Notes: generated by a model from the letters alone, not told the origin. A DNA stretch of 64,000 bases from Lyophyllum atratum (GCA_014905825.1 JACGCN010000008.1:1178001-1242000), one strand, 5' to 3'; positions 35,280 through 46,245 are shown, counted from the stretch's first letter. Numbers and translations: made by a program.

Positions 35280-35937
35280 GACCGTGTCGTTTATATATGC
35301 ACCTAGTCGCATCCTGGAAGTCATCAGGCCTCTATTGAGTCCCGAGTACGTCAGATGTTGCGCACAACGAGGCCCATGATGCTACTGGCGCTCTAAAAAG
35401 TCGAGCGCGCGCTTCCCACTGGATTCAGCCCCATCCAGCACTTTGTGACCGTGTCATTTATATGTGCATCTAGTCGCGTTCTGGAAGTCATCAGGCCTCT
35501 ATTGAGTCCCGAGTACGTCAGATGTTGCGTACAACATGCTACTGGCGCTCTAAAAAGTCGAGCGCGCGCTTCCCACTCGATTGAGCCCCATCCAGCACTT
35601 TGTGACCGTGTCATTTATATGTGCATCTAGTCGCGTTCTGGAAGTCATCAGGCCTCTATTGAGTCCCGAGTACGTCAGATGTTGCGTACAACGAGGCCCA
35701 TGATGCTACTGGCGCTCTAAAAAGTAGAGCGCGCGCTTCCCACTGGATTCAGCCCCATCCAGCACTTTGTGACCGTGTCATTTATATGTGCATCTAGTCG
35801 CATCCTGGAAGTCATCAGGCCTCTATTGAGTCCCAAGTACGTCAGATGTTGCGCACAACGAGGTCCATGATGCTACTGGCGCTCTAAAAACTCGAGCACG
35901 CGCTTCCCACTCGATTGAGCCCCGTTCAGCACTTTGT
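35280..35937. repeat. ~165-base tandem array, four units
   Basis: Units start with GACCGTGTC at 35280, 35447, 35604 and 35771, with lengths 167, 157, 167 and 167. The second unit lacks ten bases in the middle, otherwise the copies differ at a few positions each. A fifth, diverged copy is visible at 36203-36337, sharing the GTCATGAGGCCT, GTCAGATGTT and GAGCGCG...CCCCATTCAG blocks. The units have no stable reading frame. Confidence 0.85.
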
Positions 35938-35984
35938 CACCTACGAGAAGAAAGTGTGTCAATGCATATTTGAGTCGACAGAGT

Positions 35985-36145
35985 TGAGAAGCACACGACC
36001 GTTAAGCGCTAGGCGCGAAATTGGATGAAGGTACGCTCCTGCTGACAGGAATCTACAAACTCAGACCTTGCCTCGCATGTAAGAATACAACCTACCACCG
36101 GCTCCTTTGGCCTACAAAAGATGAGGGATCATTGGTTGGGGGCAT
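35985..36145. repeat. Dispersed repeat, copy 1
   Basis: This segment resembles 41160-41325 in the same orientation: both share GAGTTGAGAAGC, GACCGTTAAGCGC, a GGAAGTAC/GAAGGTAC-type stretch, CAGGAA and a CCTACCAC core followed by a CC-TTGGCC stretch. The copies are clearly diverged. One lies after the tandem array, the other before the phosphotransferase-type kinase. Confidence 0.5.
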
Positions 36146-36337
36146 GCCAAGTGTAGATGATATCACCGACACGGCCAGTAGTGCGCTTCAAGATCGGAAA
36201 GTCATGAGGCCTTCGTCCAATTCCGTTCTGTCAGATGTTCCGCACCAGGGCCTGCTGATGCTATTGACATTAGTGCTTCAAGAATTCGAGCGCGGGCTCC
36301 CACACCATTGAGTAATCGAGCCCCATTCAGCCCTAGT

Positions 36338-38196
36338 CGCCCAGAAGAAGAACAATCCCAATGATATAGATATGCATCTGCTCTAGACTGGGTTATGTGG
36401 GCGGATAAACCGCAAGTCCGAGTTCTGACTCATTTGCGAGTGTTATCTAAGTCGAGCTGCACCCATGCCATGCCCTGGTCCGCCAGAAGCCAAGGGAACG
36501 TCCGCATCTCCACCCAGCGCATCACACAAGGGGCAAAACCTGAGGCGGTTGAATTTCGACCGCCCTTCAGTCGACTGGACGGCGGTTGGCTGGTGGTTGG
36601 CTGGCGGCTAGTTGACGGTTGTGATCGATCAATGAATCTAGAACGGGTCCTGCAGGCTGCGGGCCACATCTCATAGTACTGATCGAGGTGATCTTATCTC
36701 ACTTCTACGATCACTCTAAAATCACACCCTCCCCTAGCTGAGATAGCTCATAATGATAGAATGTTCCCATCCCAGATCCTCGACATCCCCGCCCCCAACG
36801 TGCTCCAAGCCCCCAACTAAACATTAGCTGACACCTCCGCATCCTCCCCGTCCTCCTCAAGTTCCAACAACCAGTATCACCACTGCAACACAAACCCTCT
36901 CCGCCTTGCTCGCCATAACCCACGCTTTCCACCCCAACTTCTCCCTCAGCCGTCCTCAATCCACCTTCCCCGACAAAACTCACGCCCGCGCCTCGTTGCC
37001 CGCGAACTCGAATGGGTCCACAAGCACGTACCTCTAAAGCTCATGAGATGTGAGTGGTAGGGTTTTGTGATGACGGCGCCGTCGATTAGGGAGGGGGAAG
37101 GAGGGCGGAAGCCAGTGGGAAAGGTGCAGCCACGTAAGTCCTTTTTCTGTTCTTTCACTTTTTAATCTTTTTGATGTGTGCCAATGTGGGTTATTCTTTG
37201 GTCGTGGTAGTGCCGCGGTATATATATCGCAGATCCCATCGCCGTATCACCTGCTCCGCTCGCCTCTTCCTGCCCAAACTACCATGCTCATGGTATGCCC
37301 ATGTCCACCCATCTCAAATGCTCGGCCTAGTATAACTACCTTCCCCAAACAGTAGACTCAAGCGATGTTGTCAGGGAGGTTTTTTTTCAGGATCCGGGTA
37401 CAAGCAGTGGGCACAGCGCATCCGAGCGCGTTGTATGGTACACCCGTGTCCACCGCTGTTTCTCGTTCTGTCGCACTGCCGTGCAGCCCCAGAAAATCAG
37501 ATCCAGAGTGATGCGAATACGCCAGCGCCTAGGCCATATATAAGCTGGAGTGTGTGAACGTGGGGGAGCTAGAGGACGAGTATGAATGGTATCAGGGGCA
37601 AGAGATGGAATGGGAAAGGATGTGGGATGTTGCTGGTCCGCCAACGGGAGTATGGGAGAGGCTGGATCGGTGATGAGCGAGATGAGGGGAGAATGGTCGG
37701 GGCTTGCTCATCATTCCGTCGTCTTCGACTGCGATTCGACTGCGGACCCTGCCAACTTGTTCGTGTCATGCCGGCCTTCGCTCGGTATGAAGAGGTCGAG
37801 ACCGTCGCCAGCATCTATGTCAGGCCTTGCATCAGCGGGGTCATCCCTTGCTCCTCAGGTGCATCGTCGTCACCCACAGCAGGTGAAGGGTCTGCAGAAT
37901 TATAGCTCATCGGAGCTGCCGCTGCTGAGATCTACAAGCAGCATGCAGAGGCCGCCGCCTTATGAGAGCAAGTTCGTGCCCATGAGCCCTGTCAAGTCGT
38001 CTATCAGTACTCATATTCCTATACCACCATAGAATACTAGCGATACCCACCGCCCCTGACCACTTTTAACACTGCGAGGGAGAAGTACTGTGCCTCTGTG
38101 CCTTCAAGCCTTTAAGGTCTTATCTAGATCTCCATACACTGATTAGCATACGCATAGTTCTAATTTCGTTTACCCAAATTTTACCTATGTAATGAG
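36338..38196. other. Gene-poor stretch with a solo CACTA-like end
   Basis: The sequence from about 36531 to 36610 resembles the start of the 38.6 kb terminal repeat (AGGGGCAAA, then a 21-base palindrome at 36544-36564). I found no matching inverted partner. A 148-codon frame at 37586-38032 is serine- and proline-rich at its end and is not recognised; a TATATATAT run lies near 37221. Nothing else is supported. Confidence 0.4.
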
Positions 38197-38523
38197 TCAA
38201 TTTGAGCGTCCATGACCAGCTTTCTCGAGCCGCTCGATCGTGAGGTCCTGCTCGCAAAGCTTGCCGCTGAGCTTGACTTGAGCGGTCTTCAAAGCCACGA
38301 GCTGTCATTCTAGCCCGGCGTGGGCAATGGAAGAGCTGAAGACTGGGTTTGAGTGAGATTGGAGCAGGGCTTACGCCATGTCGTGCTTACCATGTTCCAG
38401 ATCGCCCTCGAGGGAGTCGCGCTCCATGGCCACCGTTCGAGTTAAGCGGAGAAGGAAGTCAGCACGTCCCGGGAACGGCTGACGGCGTTGGCGTCGAGGG
38501 GTGGTCGTCTCGTCGTCGGCCAT
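38197..38523 (-). CDS. Possible small two-exon gene
   Basis: An ATG at 38523 opens MADDETTTPRRQRRQPFPG, continuing through a heptad-like LLRLTRTVAMERDSLEGDLEH to a GTAAGC donor. On the far side of a candidate intron a charged stretch KLCEQDLTIERLEKA leads to a stop at 38197. Joining them in phase needs a CAAG acceptor, as seen elsewhere in this window. The product would be about 70 residues with coiled-coil character. It might instead be the truncated start of a longer gene broken near the adjacent transposon. Weakly supported. Confidence 0.25.
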
Positions 38524-38635
38524 TGTTGATGCTTATTTATCACATCGCCTCGGCATGTTCCTTACAACCATGAACCACCTTGTTGCTAATGATTCCAACA
38601 GCAATTCGAAATGAAGGACCCACTAACAGAGTACA

Positions 38636-38741
38636 CACCAGGGGCAAACATCAAGGCAGTTGAATTTCAACTGCCGCAGAGGCACCTGGCTGGGAGTTGA
38701 CTCGCCCTAGAAAAATATCGTTCCCAAATTATGTAACACTC
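38636..38741 (+). repeat. Left terminal inverted repeat
   Basis: Terminal repeat of 106 bases, matching 40822-40927 in reverse complement except for one base (ATGTAAC here, ACGTAAC in the partner). It contains a perfect 21-base palindrome (odd centre) at 38655-38675. Confidence 0.9.
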
Positions 38742-39078
38742 CCGCGCATGAAACCACAAGCTATAGATTAGATAACGAATCCAGCCAATAGCTCGAAGTA
38801 TGTCTTTCGTGGTGCTAAGTACGGGCTTAAGGGTTTACTCGCGGTTCATGTTGTACAGATCTTAAACAAATTGTGGTATTGCTATGGACGCATGAAGTTG
38901 CGAAGCTAGTCAACTAAATAGGCAACATCACGAAAAATGCCATCCACAGGCCGCTTGAGGACCTGTGCCCTTACAACATCGGGTTCTGTCATAAGTCGCA
39001 GATGTGCGAGTCATCGAGAATGTGAAGACGGCTGGAAGAGATGCAGTGGTGGAGGTCTGCAGGCTTGGCTGATCGACG

Positions 39079-39290
39079 TCAAAGCACGACTGCCCCAATG
39101 CCGTCAACTATAATGAGAGCACCATCGGTGTCACACGGGGCAGCCGCAACCTCAGAATAATGGGAGGAAAGGTCCACACTATGGGCAATGACTGACATGC
39201 TGTGGATACTATTCAGCTTGCCAATAAGGGCCCGAATCTGGTCTGAATAACGAAAAGAAATTGATATAGACGTTGGGCTGCGTCGCAGAC
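39079..39290 (-). pseudogene. Captured eEF2 N-terminal fragment
   Basis: On the minus strand a stretch ending in TTATTCAG looks like an intron 3' end and is followed by DQIRALIGKLNSIHSMSVIAH, the start of eEF2. It then jumps to a VDLSSHYSEVAAA - TDGALIIVDGIG stretch, which in eEF2 lies after the nucleotide-binding loop. The DHGKST P-loop and the sequence after it are missing, so no GTPase could be made. Retained intron sequence suggests capture from genomic DNA rather than from mRNA. Confidence 0.75.
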
Positions 39291-39361
39291 CTGTTGTGAT
39301 GCTAACGGGCACATCAGTGAGCTCATCCTTTTATGATCCGAAGGAATCAGGACGTACAGTT

Positions 39362-39695
39362 AAAGCCAGCGCCATCCATGGTGGCATGAGCTGTCCTCCT
39401 CCACGATGAATAACCTCGGCATGGAGCGTGACATCGAGGATGTGTAGCGAACACCTCGGATGTTCTCCTCAGCGCGGACACCTTCCTTGGTAGCCCAATG
39501 GAGCGCAGTAATGCAAGAATCCTTGGTTTTGTTCGGGTACTGAACGCCTTTGGTGACATCGACTAGCAAGTTGGAGCCGGTCTCCGAAATCCACGCTTGC
39601 ACGCAAGGATCAGACTTGGACTGACGCTTGACACCTTCGACAAGCTTGGGAAAATCGGCGGTGTTCTTCACCTCGACGGCGACTTGCACGACGGT
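39362..39695 (-). pseudogene. Captured eEF2 middle-region fragment
   Basis: The minus-strand frame reads [10 protein letters not shown], then [24 protein letters not shown], both hallmark eEF2 segments. It then passes directly to [20 protein letters not shown] and [16 protein letters not shown], which in intact eEF2 lies more than a hundred residues further on. A one-base shift follows: in another frame the next bases read [20 protein letters not shown]. The fragment is thus internally deleted and frameshifted. It sits inside an open frame (39360-39995) whose upstream part is proline/alanine-rich and not eEF2, so a chimeric transcript is possible. Confidence 0.8.
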
Positions 39696-39699
39696 GCGA

Positions 39700-40801
39700 G
39701 ACGGAGAACCTCCTGACCCCGTCTCGAGATGTCGCGGGATGGTGGAGCAAAAGAAGCAGCATCTAAGGGGACGGTGCGCGCTAGCTGTCCCCTCGGTGCC
39801 AGGAGGAGTTGATGGAGCCGGAGGCAGGCGAGCCTTTGCAGGGCAGGAGTATTGAGGGGTGTGGAGAGGATGGGGACGAGCTGCCGCCTGCGAACGCCCC
39901 CGAGTCGCCCGAGTCGTTGACGCCGCTTCCGAATCCGTCCCAGGTGCCGCGGAAGGCCTAACAGGAGATACTGGCGACGTGGATGTCTTGTCCAACCCCC
40001 CAGCACCGAGATCCGGGACTTCGAGCCTGCAGGGACGCGAAATCCCTTGAGGAAACAGTCCTCAATCGTTTTGAGTTTGTGCGGGATGGTGGTTGAATGG
40101 TGAGGATGTCTTGGATGCGGTGGGCGTCGCCGACAGTGGAACGATGAGACTGACACCTGCTGATGAGGCCACAGTGGGATGCTTTGACTGTGTAGAAGCG
40201 GGCACGAAGCCGCGTCGACCTAGACCGTTGATGTATGCGGTGTCATCGAGATTGACAGCGATGGCGAGGACGAGGGCGGAGGCCGAGCAGGATGAGGAGT
40301 CGGGTAAGTTTCCTGGCGCTCACTCAAGCAGCTGCTGCCAGTGTTGTCGTTGAAGGCCAACGGTGGCTTCGACGACGTCCAAAGACTGGGAGGGGTCGAT
40401 GTATCTGCGAATCTTCCGCTAAGGTCGTCGTCGTTGTATGAAGCTGATTCCACCGTTGCGTGGCGCGCGCACAGCACGATCGGCGTGCCACCCATACCCA
40501 TGCGCCCCCCAGCGTGCGGGTGCGTATCGAGAGACGTGCTCGGAGGCTCTAACTGTGTTTTGCGTCTGGTATTACCGTCATCTTGAGTGCCGCTACGGCT
40601 TGTAGCTGGAAGAGCCGCTGGCGGAGGGAGATGAGCTTCCCGAAGGGCAGGAGGGGTCGGAGGGGTCGGCGAAGGTGTAATATGAGGTGGAGGTCGGTCA
40701 CGGGCGACGGTAGGCAGTGTTGGACAGGGATGGGGTGGCTTCGAAGCGGTGTAGGTGCAGGGAACGTAGTCGTTGGACGTCATTCGGTCCAGAATCGGCA
40801 A
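39700..40801 (-). other. Proline/serine-rich frames inside the CACTA-like element
   Basis: Between the right TIR and the eEF2 fragments the minus strand carries long low-complexity open frames (40220-40801 and 39668-40156), rich in Pro, Ser and Thr. An ATG about 45 bases inside the TIR opens MTSNDYVPCTYTASKPPHPC. No domain is recognised. They may be further captured host sequence or a chimeric gene of the element. Confidence 0.3.
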
Positions 40802-40821
40802 CTGCCAGTTTCCATCTGCCA

Positions 40822-40927
40822 GAGTGTTACGTAATTTGGGAACGATATTTTTCTAGGGCGAGTCAACTCCCAGCCAGGTGCCTCTGCGGCAGTTGAAATT
40901 CAACTGCCTTGATGTTTGCCCCTGGTG
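40822..40927 (-). repeat. Right terminal inverted repeat
   Basis: Partner of 38636-38741, with its copy of the 21-base palindrome at 40888-40908. The outer end CCCTGGTG is followed by ACA, repeating the three bases outside the left end. Confidence 0.9.
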
Positions 40928-41343
40928 ACAACGAACACCAGAAATCGGCGACAATAAAGCAAGTTATTCAGTAATTAAAAGGACGTCAAAGTCAAGTATG
41001 AAAGCGAGAAACAAGTAAGTGAAAAGGGATTTCGGAAGTTACCGTGATTCAATCAACATTACTTGATTCGATCAACATCACTTGATGCTGCCGACATTCC
41101 CACCATAGTTGAAGAAAGGAATAACCTCGTTCTATATAAATAGAACTCGGAACTCTGCGGAGTTGAGAAGCTGTCGATGACCGTTAAGCGCCAGGCGAGA
41201 GCGAGAGAGAAATGGATGGAAGTACAATCCCACCGGCAGGAAGATCCGAACTAAGCGGCGCGTCAGAATGCAGCCTACCACTCGGTCACCTTGGCCAAGA
41301 CAAAACATAGAGATCGTTCATTGGGGCATGAGTACAAACTGGC
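40928..41343. other. Intergenic with dispersed repeat copy 2
   Basis: Apart from the 41160-41325 stretch that resembles 35985-36145, a direct repeat GATTC(A/G)ATCAACAT occurs twice at about 41047-41080. No gene is seen. Confidence 0.4.
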
Positions 41344-42828
41344 TTACATGTCCCTCTCAGGTAATCCAATCCCAGGGTGCACCTTAGCCCACTCTAAGTG
41401 CTCATCAACCCACTCTTCAAGAACATCGGAAGCCCAGACGTTGACCTGGAAATTTAAGCGATCTGTGAGTCGTCGGAATGGACGACCTGCAGTGTAGGCG
41501 TTACGCCACTCTCCGCCCAGCTCACTGCGATCCACGGTGTCAAGAAAAGTGGTACGCAGGGGGCTCCTCAATTTTTCAGGTCCCCCACCATAGCTGGACT
41601 CTGGATCATCTGGGTGCTGCAGCCATCGTGGGATGATCGCACATTCCCAGAGAGGGGCAGTGGTAGCTCCTTCAAAGTCAAGAAGACCCGTCACTCGTCC
41701 AGTATTCACGTCGATCTATATCCATCACAGTGAACAGAGAGGTCATACAGCCTGAAAGACGGAAAGCATACCATGATGTTGGATAAGCGAAAGTCATCCA
41801 ACCTGAGCGAAAAAAGCTTTTCTGGCGTCCTGACATTGTCAAGGATCGGGATATCTCCTGGGTAGATGCTGCAAAGCTCAATCGCCTTCTTTATAACGCG
41901 TTCTCCCTGCTCAAGACGATGTTCACCCATGGCACTGGACCCATCGCCAAGTTCTGATAACGCAAATAAGCGGTGTTCCGACAGAAAATCGAGCTCGGCG
42001 TTCAGAAAACTCGAAAGATAGCCAGAGACGTTTGAAAAGGGTCCTCTGTTGGGATCGATGACGCGTGCCTGAATGTGTCCAGGAATTCTGACAACCCCAT
42101 CCAGAGCCCGGTAGAACGGAGTGCTAATGATGGGTCCAACACGGAAATCGTTTGATTGTGGTGCCCAATAGAGAGATCCGGCACTGTCGAAACGAAGAGA
42201 AAAAATTTCCATGACATGCTGAGCAACCTCAGAGACAACCGTCGTCCTGACTTCATCTGGAAGGCTCTCCCATGAATCACTTGCAGAGGCACCTGGAACC
42301 TTGCGGAATGTGGAACGGCATACATATGGCGAAAGGAATAAAAATATATTTCTTGAGACTGACCTTTTGCATTATCAGGTACTCTGCTCCGACTGGGTTT
42401 GATGCGTCAGAGTTCCAAGCGTAGATATCGGGGACAGGTATCTTTGTGTGTGCAGCGAGATACTTATATGTAGCTACCTGGACAGAGAAAGTGGGCCTTC
42501 GCATCAGTAGGGGAAAACACGATCTTCTGCTCACCTCTGATTCCAGCTTGTCGATTGGAAACGCGGGACAAGCCACGCGCACGACGGCATCAAGAGGAGT
42601 GCCATCAGAGTGCAAGATGTTATAGACCTTTTCAGAGGCAAGATTTACCGAACAGCTGGAAAAAGAGTGGTTCGAACGTACTTTATGATAACCTCCCTCG
42701 CTTAGCTTCTCCAGTTGACACGGTTCCTCAAAATGGCGCTCGACAGCAACCTTTAACTGTGATAGACTGAAGGAGTCGGGTTCTCCCTCTCCATCATAGG
42801 AGAAAACTGAGGAAGTTTCGTCGACCAT
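41344..42828 (-). CDS. Aminoglycoside-phosphotransferase-fold kinase-like protein
   Basis: Exons 42535-42828, 42364-42477, 41772-42299 and 41344-41715 give 435 residues; removing a possible further 54-base intron after GGYHK gives 417. The N-lobe has the EGGYHK nucleotide loop and AVVRVACPAFP lysine strand; VPDIYAWNSD is the usual hinge region. The Brenner-type motif appears as RLDDFRLSNIM, and VTGLLDFEGAT carries the metal-binding aspartate. The first position is LRLDD rather than the common HGDL, so the catalytic histidine is replaced while the aspartate and asparagine are kept. Fungal members of this fold are numerous and act on unknown small molecules; antibiotic resistance should not be inferred. 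The intron before VPGASASDSW ends in CAAG. Confidence 0.8.
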
Positions 42829-43644
42829 GTTGATACAGGATGGATGTAGAGCGCTGAGGAATTAGGCAGAGAATGGGCTACAAATTGGCTGAAGCCGCAT
42901 CAGCAGAAGAAGGTCTATTCGTTAATCGTGGGAAATACCGAAAATGTCGGAAAAGATAAACCAGGTTTTGATGAGAATTTCCCGACTTGCAAGCACTTCG
43001 AAATGGCTCAGCTATGTCGCTAACTTCTGCACTTCTATCGTTAGAACGGAAAGTATTCTATATGTTCATATGGCTTTACTTTCCCCCTTCCCGTTGAGTG
43101 TTAGGTTATGGTTCACGAGATCACACTGCCATTGGAAGTTAGTCTGTTTACATCTTTATCTGCCAGTGACAAACCATGCTCACGGTCAGGTTGGTAGTAG
43201 TGGATCTAACGATTCAGCTTTTGATCCTGAGCCTTCCTGAGCGCTGAGCGCTGAGCATTCTACACCTGCCTTACATGTATACTACTTGATGCTCACATGC
43301 TTTACATTTCTAGAACGGTATCCTTAATGTACAGGATTCTTTCATGGCAATCAACTTCAATCATCACAGGTCTGCTTTGCGACAAGCTGGGAGGATGGCG
43401 CCTGTTCATGATCTCCACAATCGGTGAGCTACCTATTAGAAACTGAGTTGTCCCAGCTAATATTGAAGCTCAAGGCATGGTCGTGTTCTGAACGCTCCCA
43501 AACATATGCTTCTCTCCCTGCCGTTCCCAGCATCAGAATCCGGCTCCAAACCACATGTTTCTCTCTCTGCTCCCACGTGTAGAGTGGATCAACTGCGTCT
43601 AGTGAGTCACCACAACACCAGATAGTTCCAAGTTAAACTTTGTC
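42829..43644. other. Intergenic, no gene recognised
   Basis: The stretch lies upstream of the kinase-like gene and holds its promoter. The 98-codon frame at 42944-43240 has no recognisable features. Segmental duplication copy B begins near the right edge. Confidence 0.4.
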
Positions 43645-46245
43645 GAAGGCCGGTCAGGAGACCGTATATACTTCCCTTCCCACTGTTCAAGATTCGCGCC
43701 CTGCTGTCCCTTGAGCTGTATCATGGGTACTCTATGTGATGACCCTTCCTAAACCCATACAGCAAATGATTCTCAGATGTTACTCCGAGGCCAGTGTTAT
43801 TTTCTCGGCCAATGACCGACGTGAACTAACGAGAGCTCAGAAACCTGAAGATACACAAGTTTCATGGATCATGTGTCAGTGCCCCCATTCAAATCCCTTG
43901 GTGATCGGATATGGTGGCGGACACCTCAATTCTGTTTAAGGTCCTGAATACCCAGGCATGTACACGACCTTTCCCTGTACGGCACAGTGAAACTGATGGT
44001 GTGTCGAGCTCGCATCTATGACAATTGTCTCGCTCTGATCAGAATGCAGAACAAATTTTCTGGAAGTTGTTTAGTTGTGTATCACCGTAACATTTTCAAC
44101 ATGCTCCGAACCAGACTTCGGTTCGGTGGCCATTGCTCTCGTCACACTGGGCTCCACGGCCCTCCTCCCTGTTGCGCCGCTTCGCATACAACCGCATACG
44201 ACACATCGTGTCAGCGTCGCTCAAGTCGATGCCCGGACTTGGATTTGGGTTGAATCTCACCAGGTAATGAAAATGTCACGATGCAACTCTCAAGGATTTC
44301 GCTGTGCATTTTTGACACTGTAGACGCATAGTCTCTCAGATTGAGACGTAAGCTCACACGGCGTAACAAGATGGCGGTGCAGGCTCTAGTGCAGTCCGTA
44401 CATTCTCGTCCGAAGGTTCCTTGAGTAGGTCGATTGATACGGCTCAGTAGCATGCGATCTGCGCATTATCAGCTACGGTGACATTTCCATGCTGCATGAG
44501 CAGTCTTCGTCTTTGCTATCATCTTTTTTCCGCGTCATCAGTGAAACGGAATTGGTAGCTGGTCCACGCATCATGGCCACGTACTGGCATGTAATTGCTA
44601 ACAATTATGAGCGAAGCAGGTTTCGGATTGTGCTTTTCATTTTTGACCCCATGGTGCACAACCTGAGCCCCGTCCTGGGAACGCGGCCGCGACCAAATCT
44701 TCCAGCCAGTCTCCGCCGGCGCCACACGACAAAATGGTACAGACAGAGTCTGCGATGTCGTCTTCCCGCCAGACCACAGGATGTAACATGCACTCAGACA
44801 ACCGCACAGCGCTAACACGGAACAGTGCAGAGGCAACATATGCGTTTCACGACGGTGGGACCGAACATGTCAATGTGATGGTGAGCTTCCTGCTCGTCAA
44901 CAAAGCCTGATACCATGCGACGTTTTTCCCGTGTACAGCCAATGTACAGCGCTCAGTTGATTTGTAGCCATGGTGGGCGAGTTCTTGTGATGTGACAAGG
45001 TGGATCCTTATATAACTGTTACCCTGGTCCTCGTGGACGTCATGTTCAATTGAGGATATATAGGGCGGGATCTACAGGGCGTTGGGTTGAATCGGCTGGC
45101 AATTCCGCTCGGTTTGACGACGTCACAAGAACGAAATTACGACTCTAATTTCAAGCATAACTTGTGTGATGGCTTCAGTACCCGGCCCCTGCCGCCGATT
45201 CCGAGTACAATAGCGTCTATGTGAGTCTTTCAGTTCATTACAGGTTCAACCCCATGATCGTGGGTTGCTAGAACGGGCCCCCCTGTAAGTCCTATCATCT
45301 GTGTATATTGACCGCCATGTAACTTACGATGCCTGCAATAGCTCATCGGGATTAATCTTGGCTAGGTTCCATATGGGATCCTCGTCATTCAAACCTGTAA
45401 GCTACATTATGCTCGACACACCGCACAATACTAATGATCATGACAGACACTCGGATTCGAAGAGGCTTAAGTGGCTCGGTATTTGTGAAAATCCTTTTGG
45501 ATACCCATAAAGCTAACACTTTGTTTTACTTGCCCTCTAGTATACACCGTCTTCGCTATCGGCACCATCCAAACAATCCTTGTAGCAGTAGATTCATACC
45601 ACTGGTTTGCATCAGGATACGGAGACATGCGCGAGATGGGTGCCCCGCTCATCTCACCATTTGACGTCCCAATTCTTGATGGACTACTCGCATTCATTGT
45701 ACAAGTATTCTTCTGCTGGAGAATTTGGGTTTTACAGAAATCATCCTGGCTTCCAAGCATAGTGCTTGTGGTTCGTGTCGCGTCAGTCTCTGGAACCCGA
45801 TTGTGCTTAACTCAATGCCTAAGTCGCCATGGCTTCCCTGGGTGGCGCGCTCTCCGATGGGATTGGGGTATGCCATTGTCTATGTTATTTCGACCTGACG
45901 ATGACTGTGCTACATTTCTAGGGATTCCAACTTGCCAGCCTTGCTGAATTGAATACCCTTATTATTCAAACCTGCGTGAGTTTCTTCTTCTCATTCCGCG
46001 AATTCGGTTCTTATAGTATGAAACCCAGTTTTGGTTAGCTGGTGGTGCTCTTGCAGATGCCCTGATCGCGGTGATCATGACGTGGCTGGTAAGTTACTCG
46101 CTCGCTCGCAAGCGTTCGAGATCATGAATTCATGTTTCTAGCTCCTGCGGGAGAGAAGCCGATCACAATCCCCGCAAACGGGTACTCTACTAGTCAAAAT
46201 TGTACGACTCACGGTGGAGACAAACACTCTTACAGGTTCGCTTTC
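43645..46245. repeat. Segmental duplication, copy B
   Basis: Partner of 30985-34340 in direct orientation, about 12.7 kb away. It retains the empty site for the 1.1 kb insertion. The unique block at about 43810-44280 is either an insertion here or a deletion in copy A. Downstream the DUF6534 gene continues to its final exon, so copy B is the more complete of the two. Confidence 0.8.

Larger units (their letters stand above)
38636..40927. mobile_element. CACTA-like element with 106-base TIRs and captured eEF2 fragments
   Basis: The left end (38636-38741) and right end (40822-40927) are inverted copies of each other over 106 bases with one mismatch. The ends read CACCAGGGGC inwards, and the trinucleotide ACA sits directly outside each end (38633-38635 and 40928-40930), a 3-base target duplication. 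A CAC-T/C-A-type terminus with a 3-base duplication is typical of the CACTA (EnSpm) superfamily. At 2.3 kb, and with no recognisable transposase, it is non-autonomous. Its interior holds translation elongation factor 2 fragments and long proline/serine-rich frames. TIR identity this high implies a young insertion. Confidence 0.8.
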
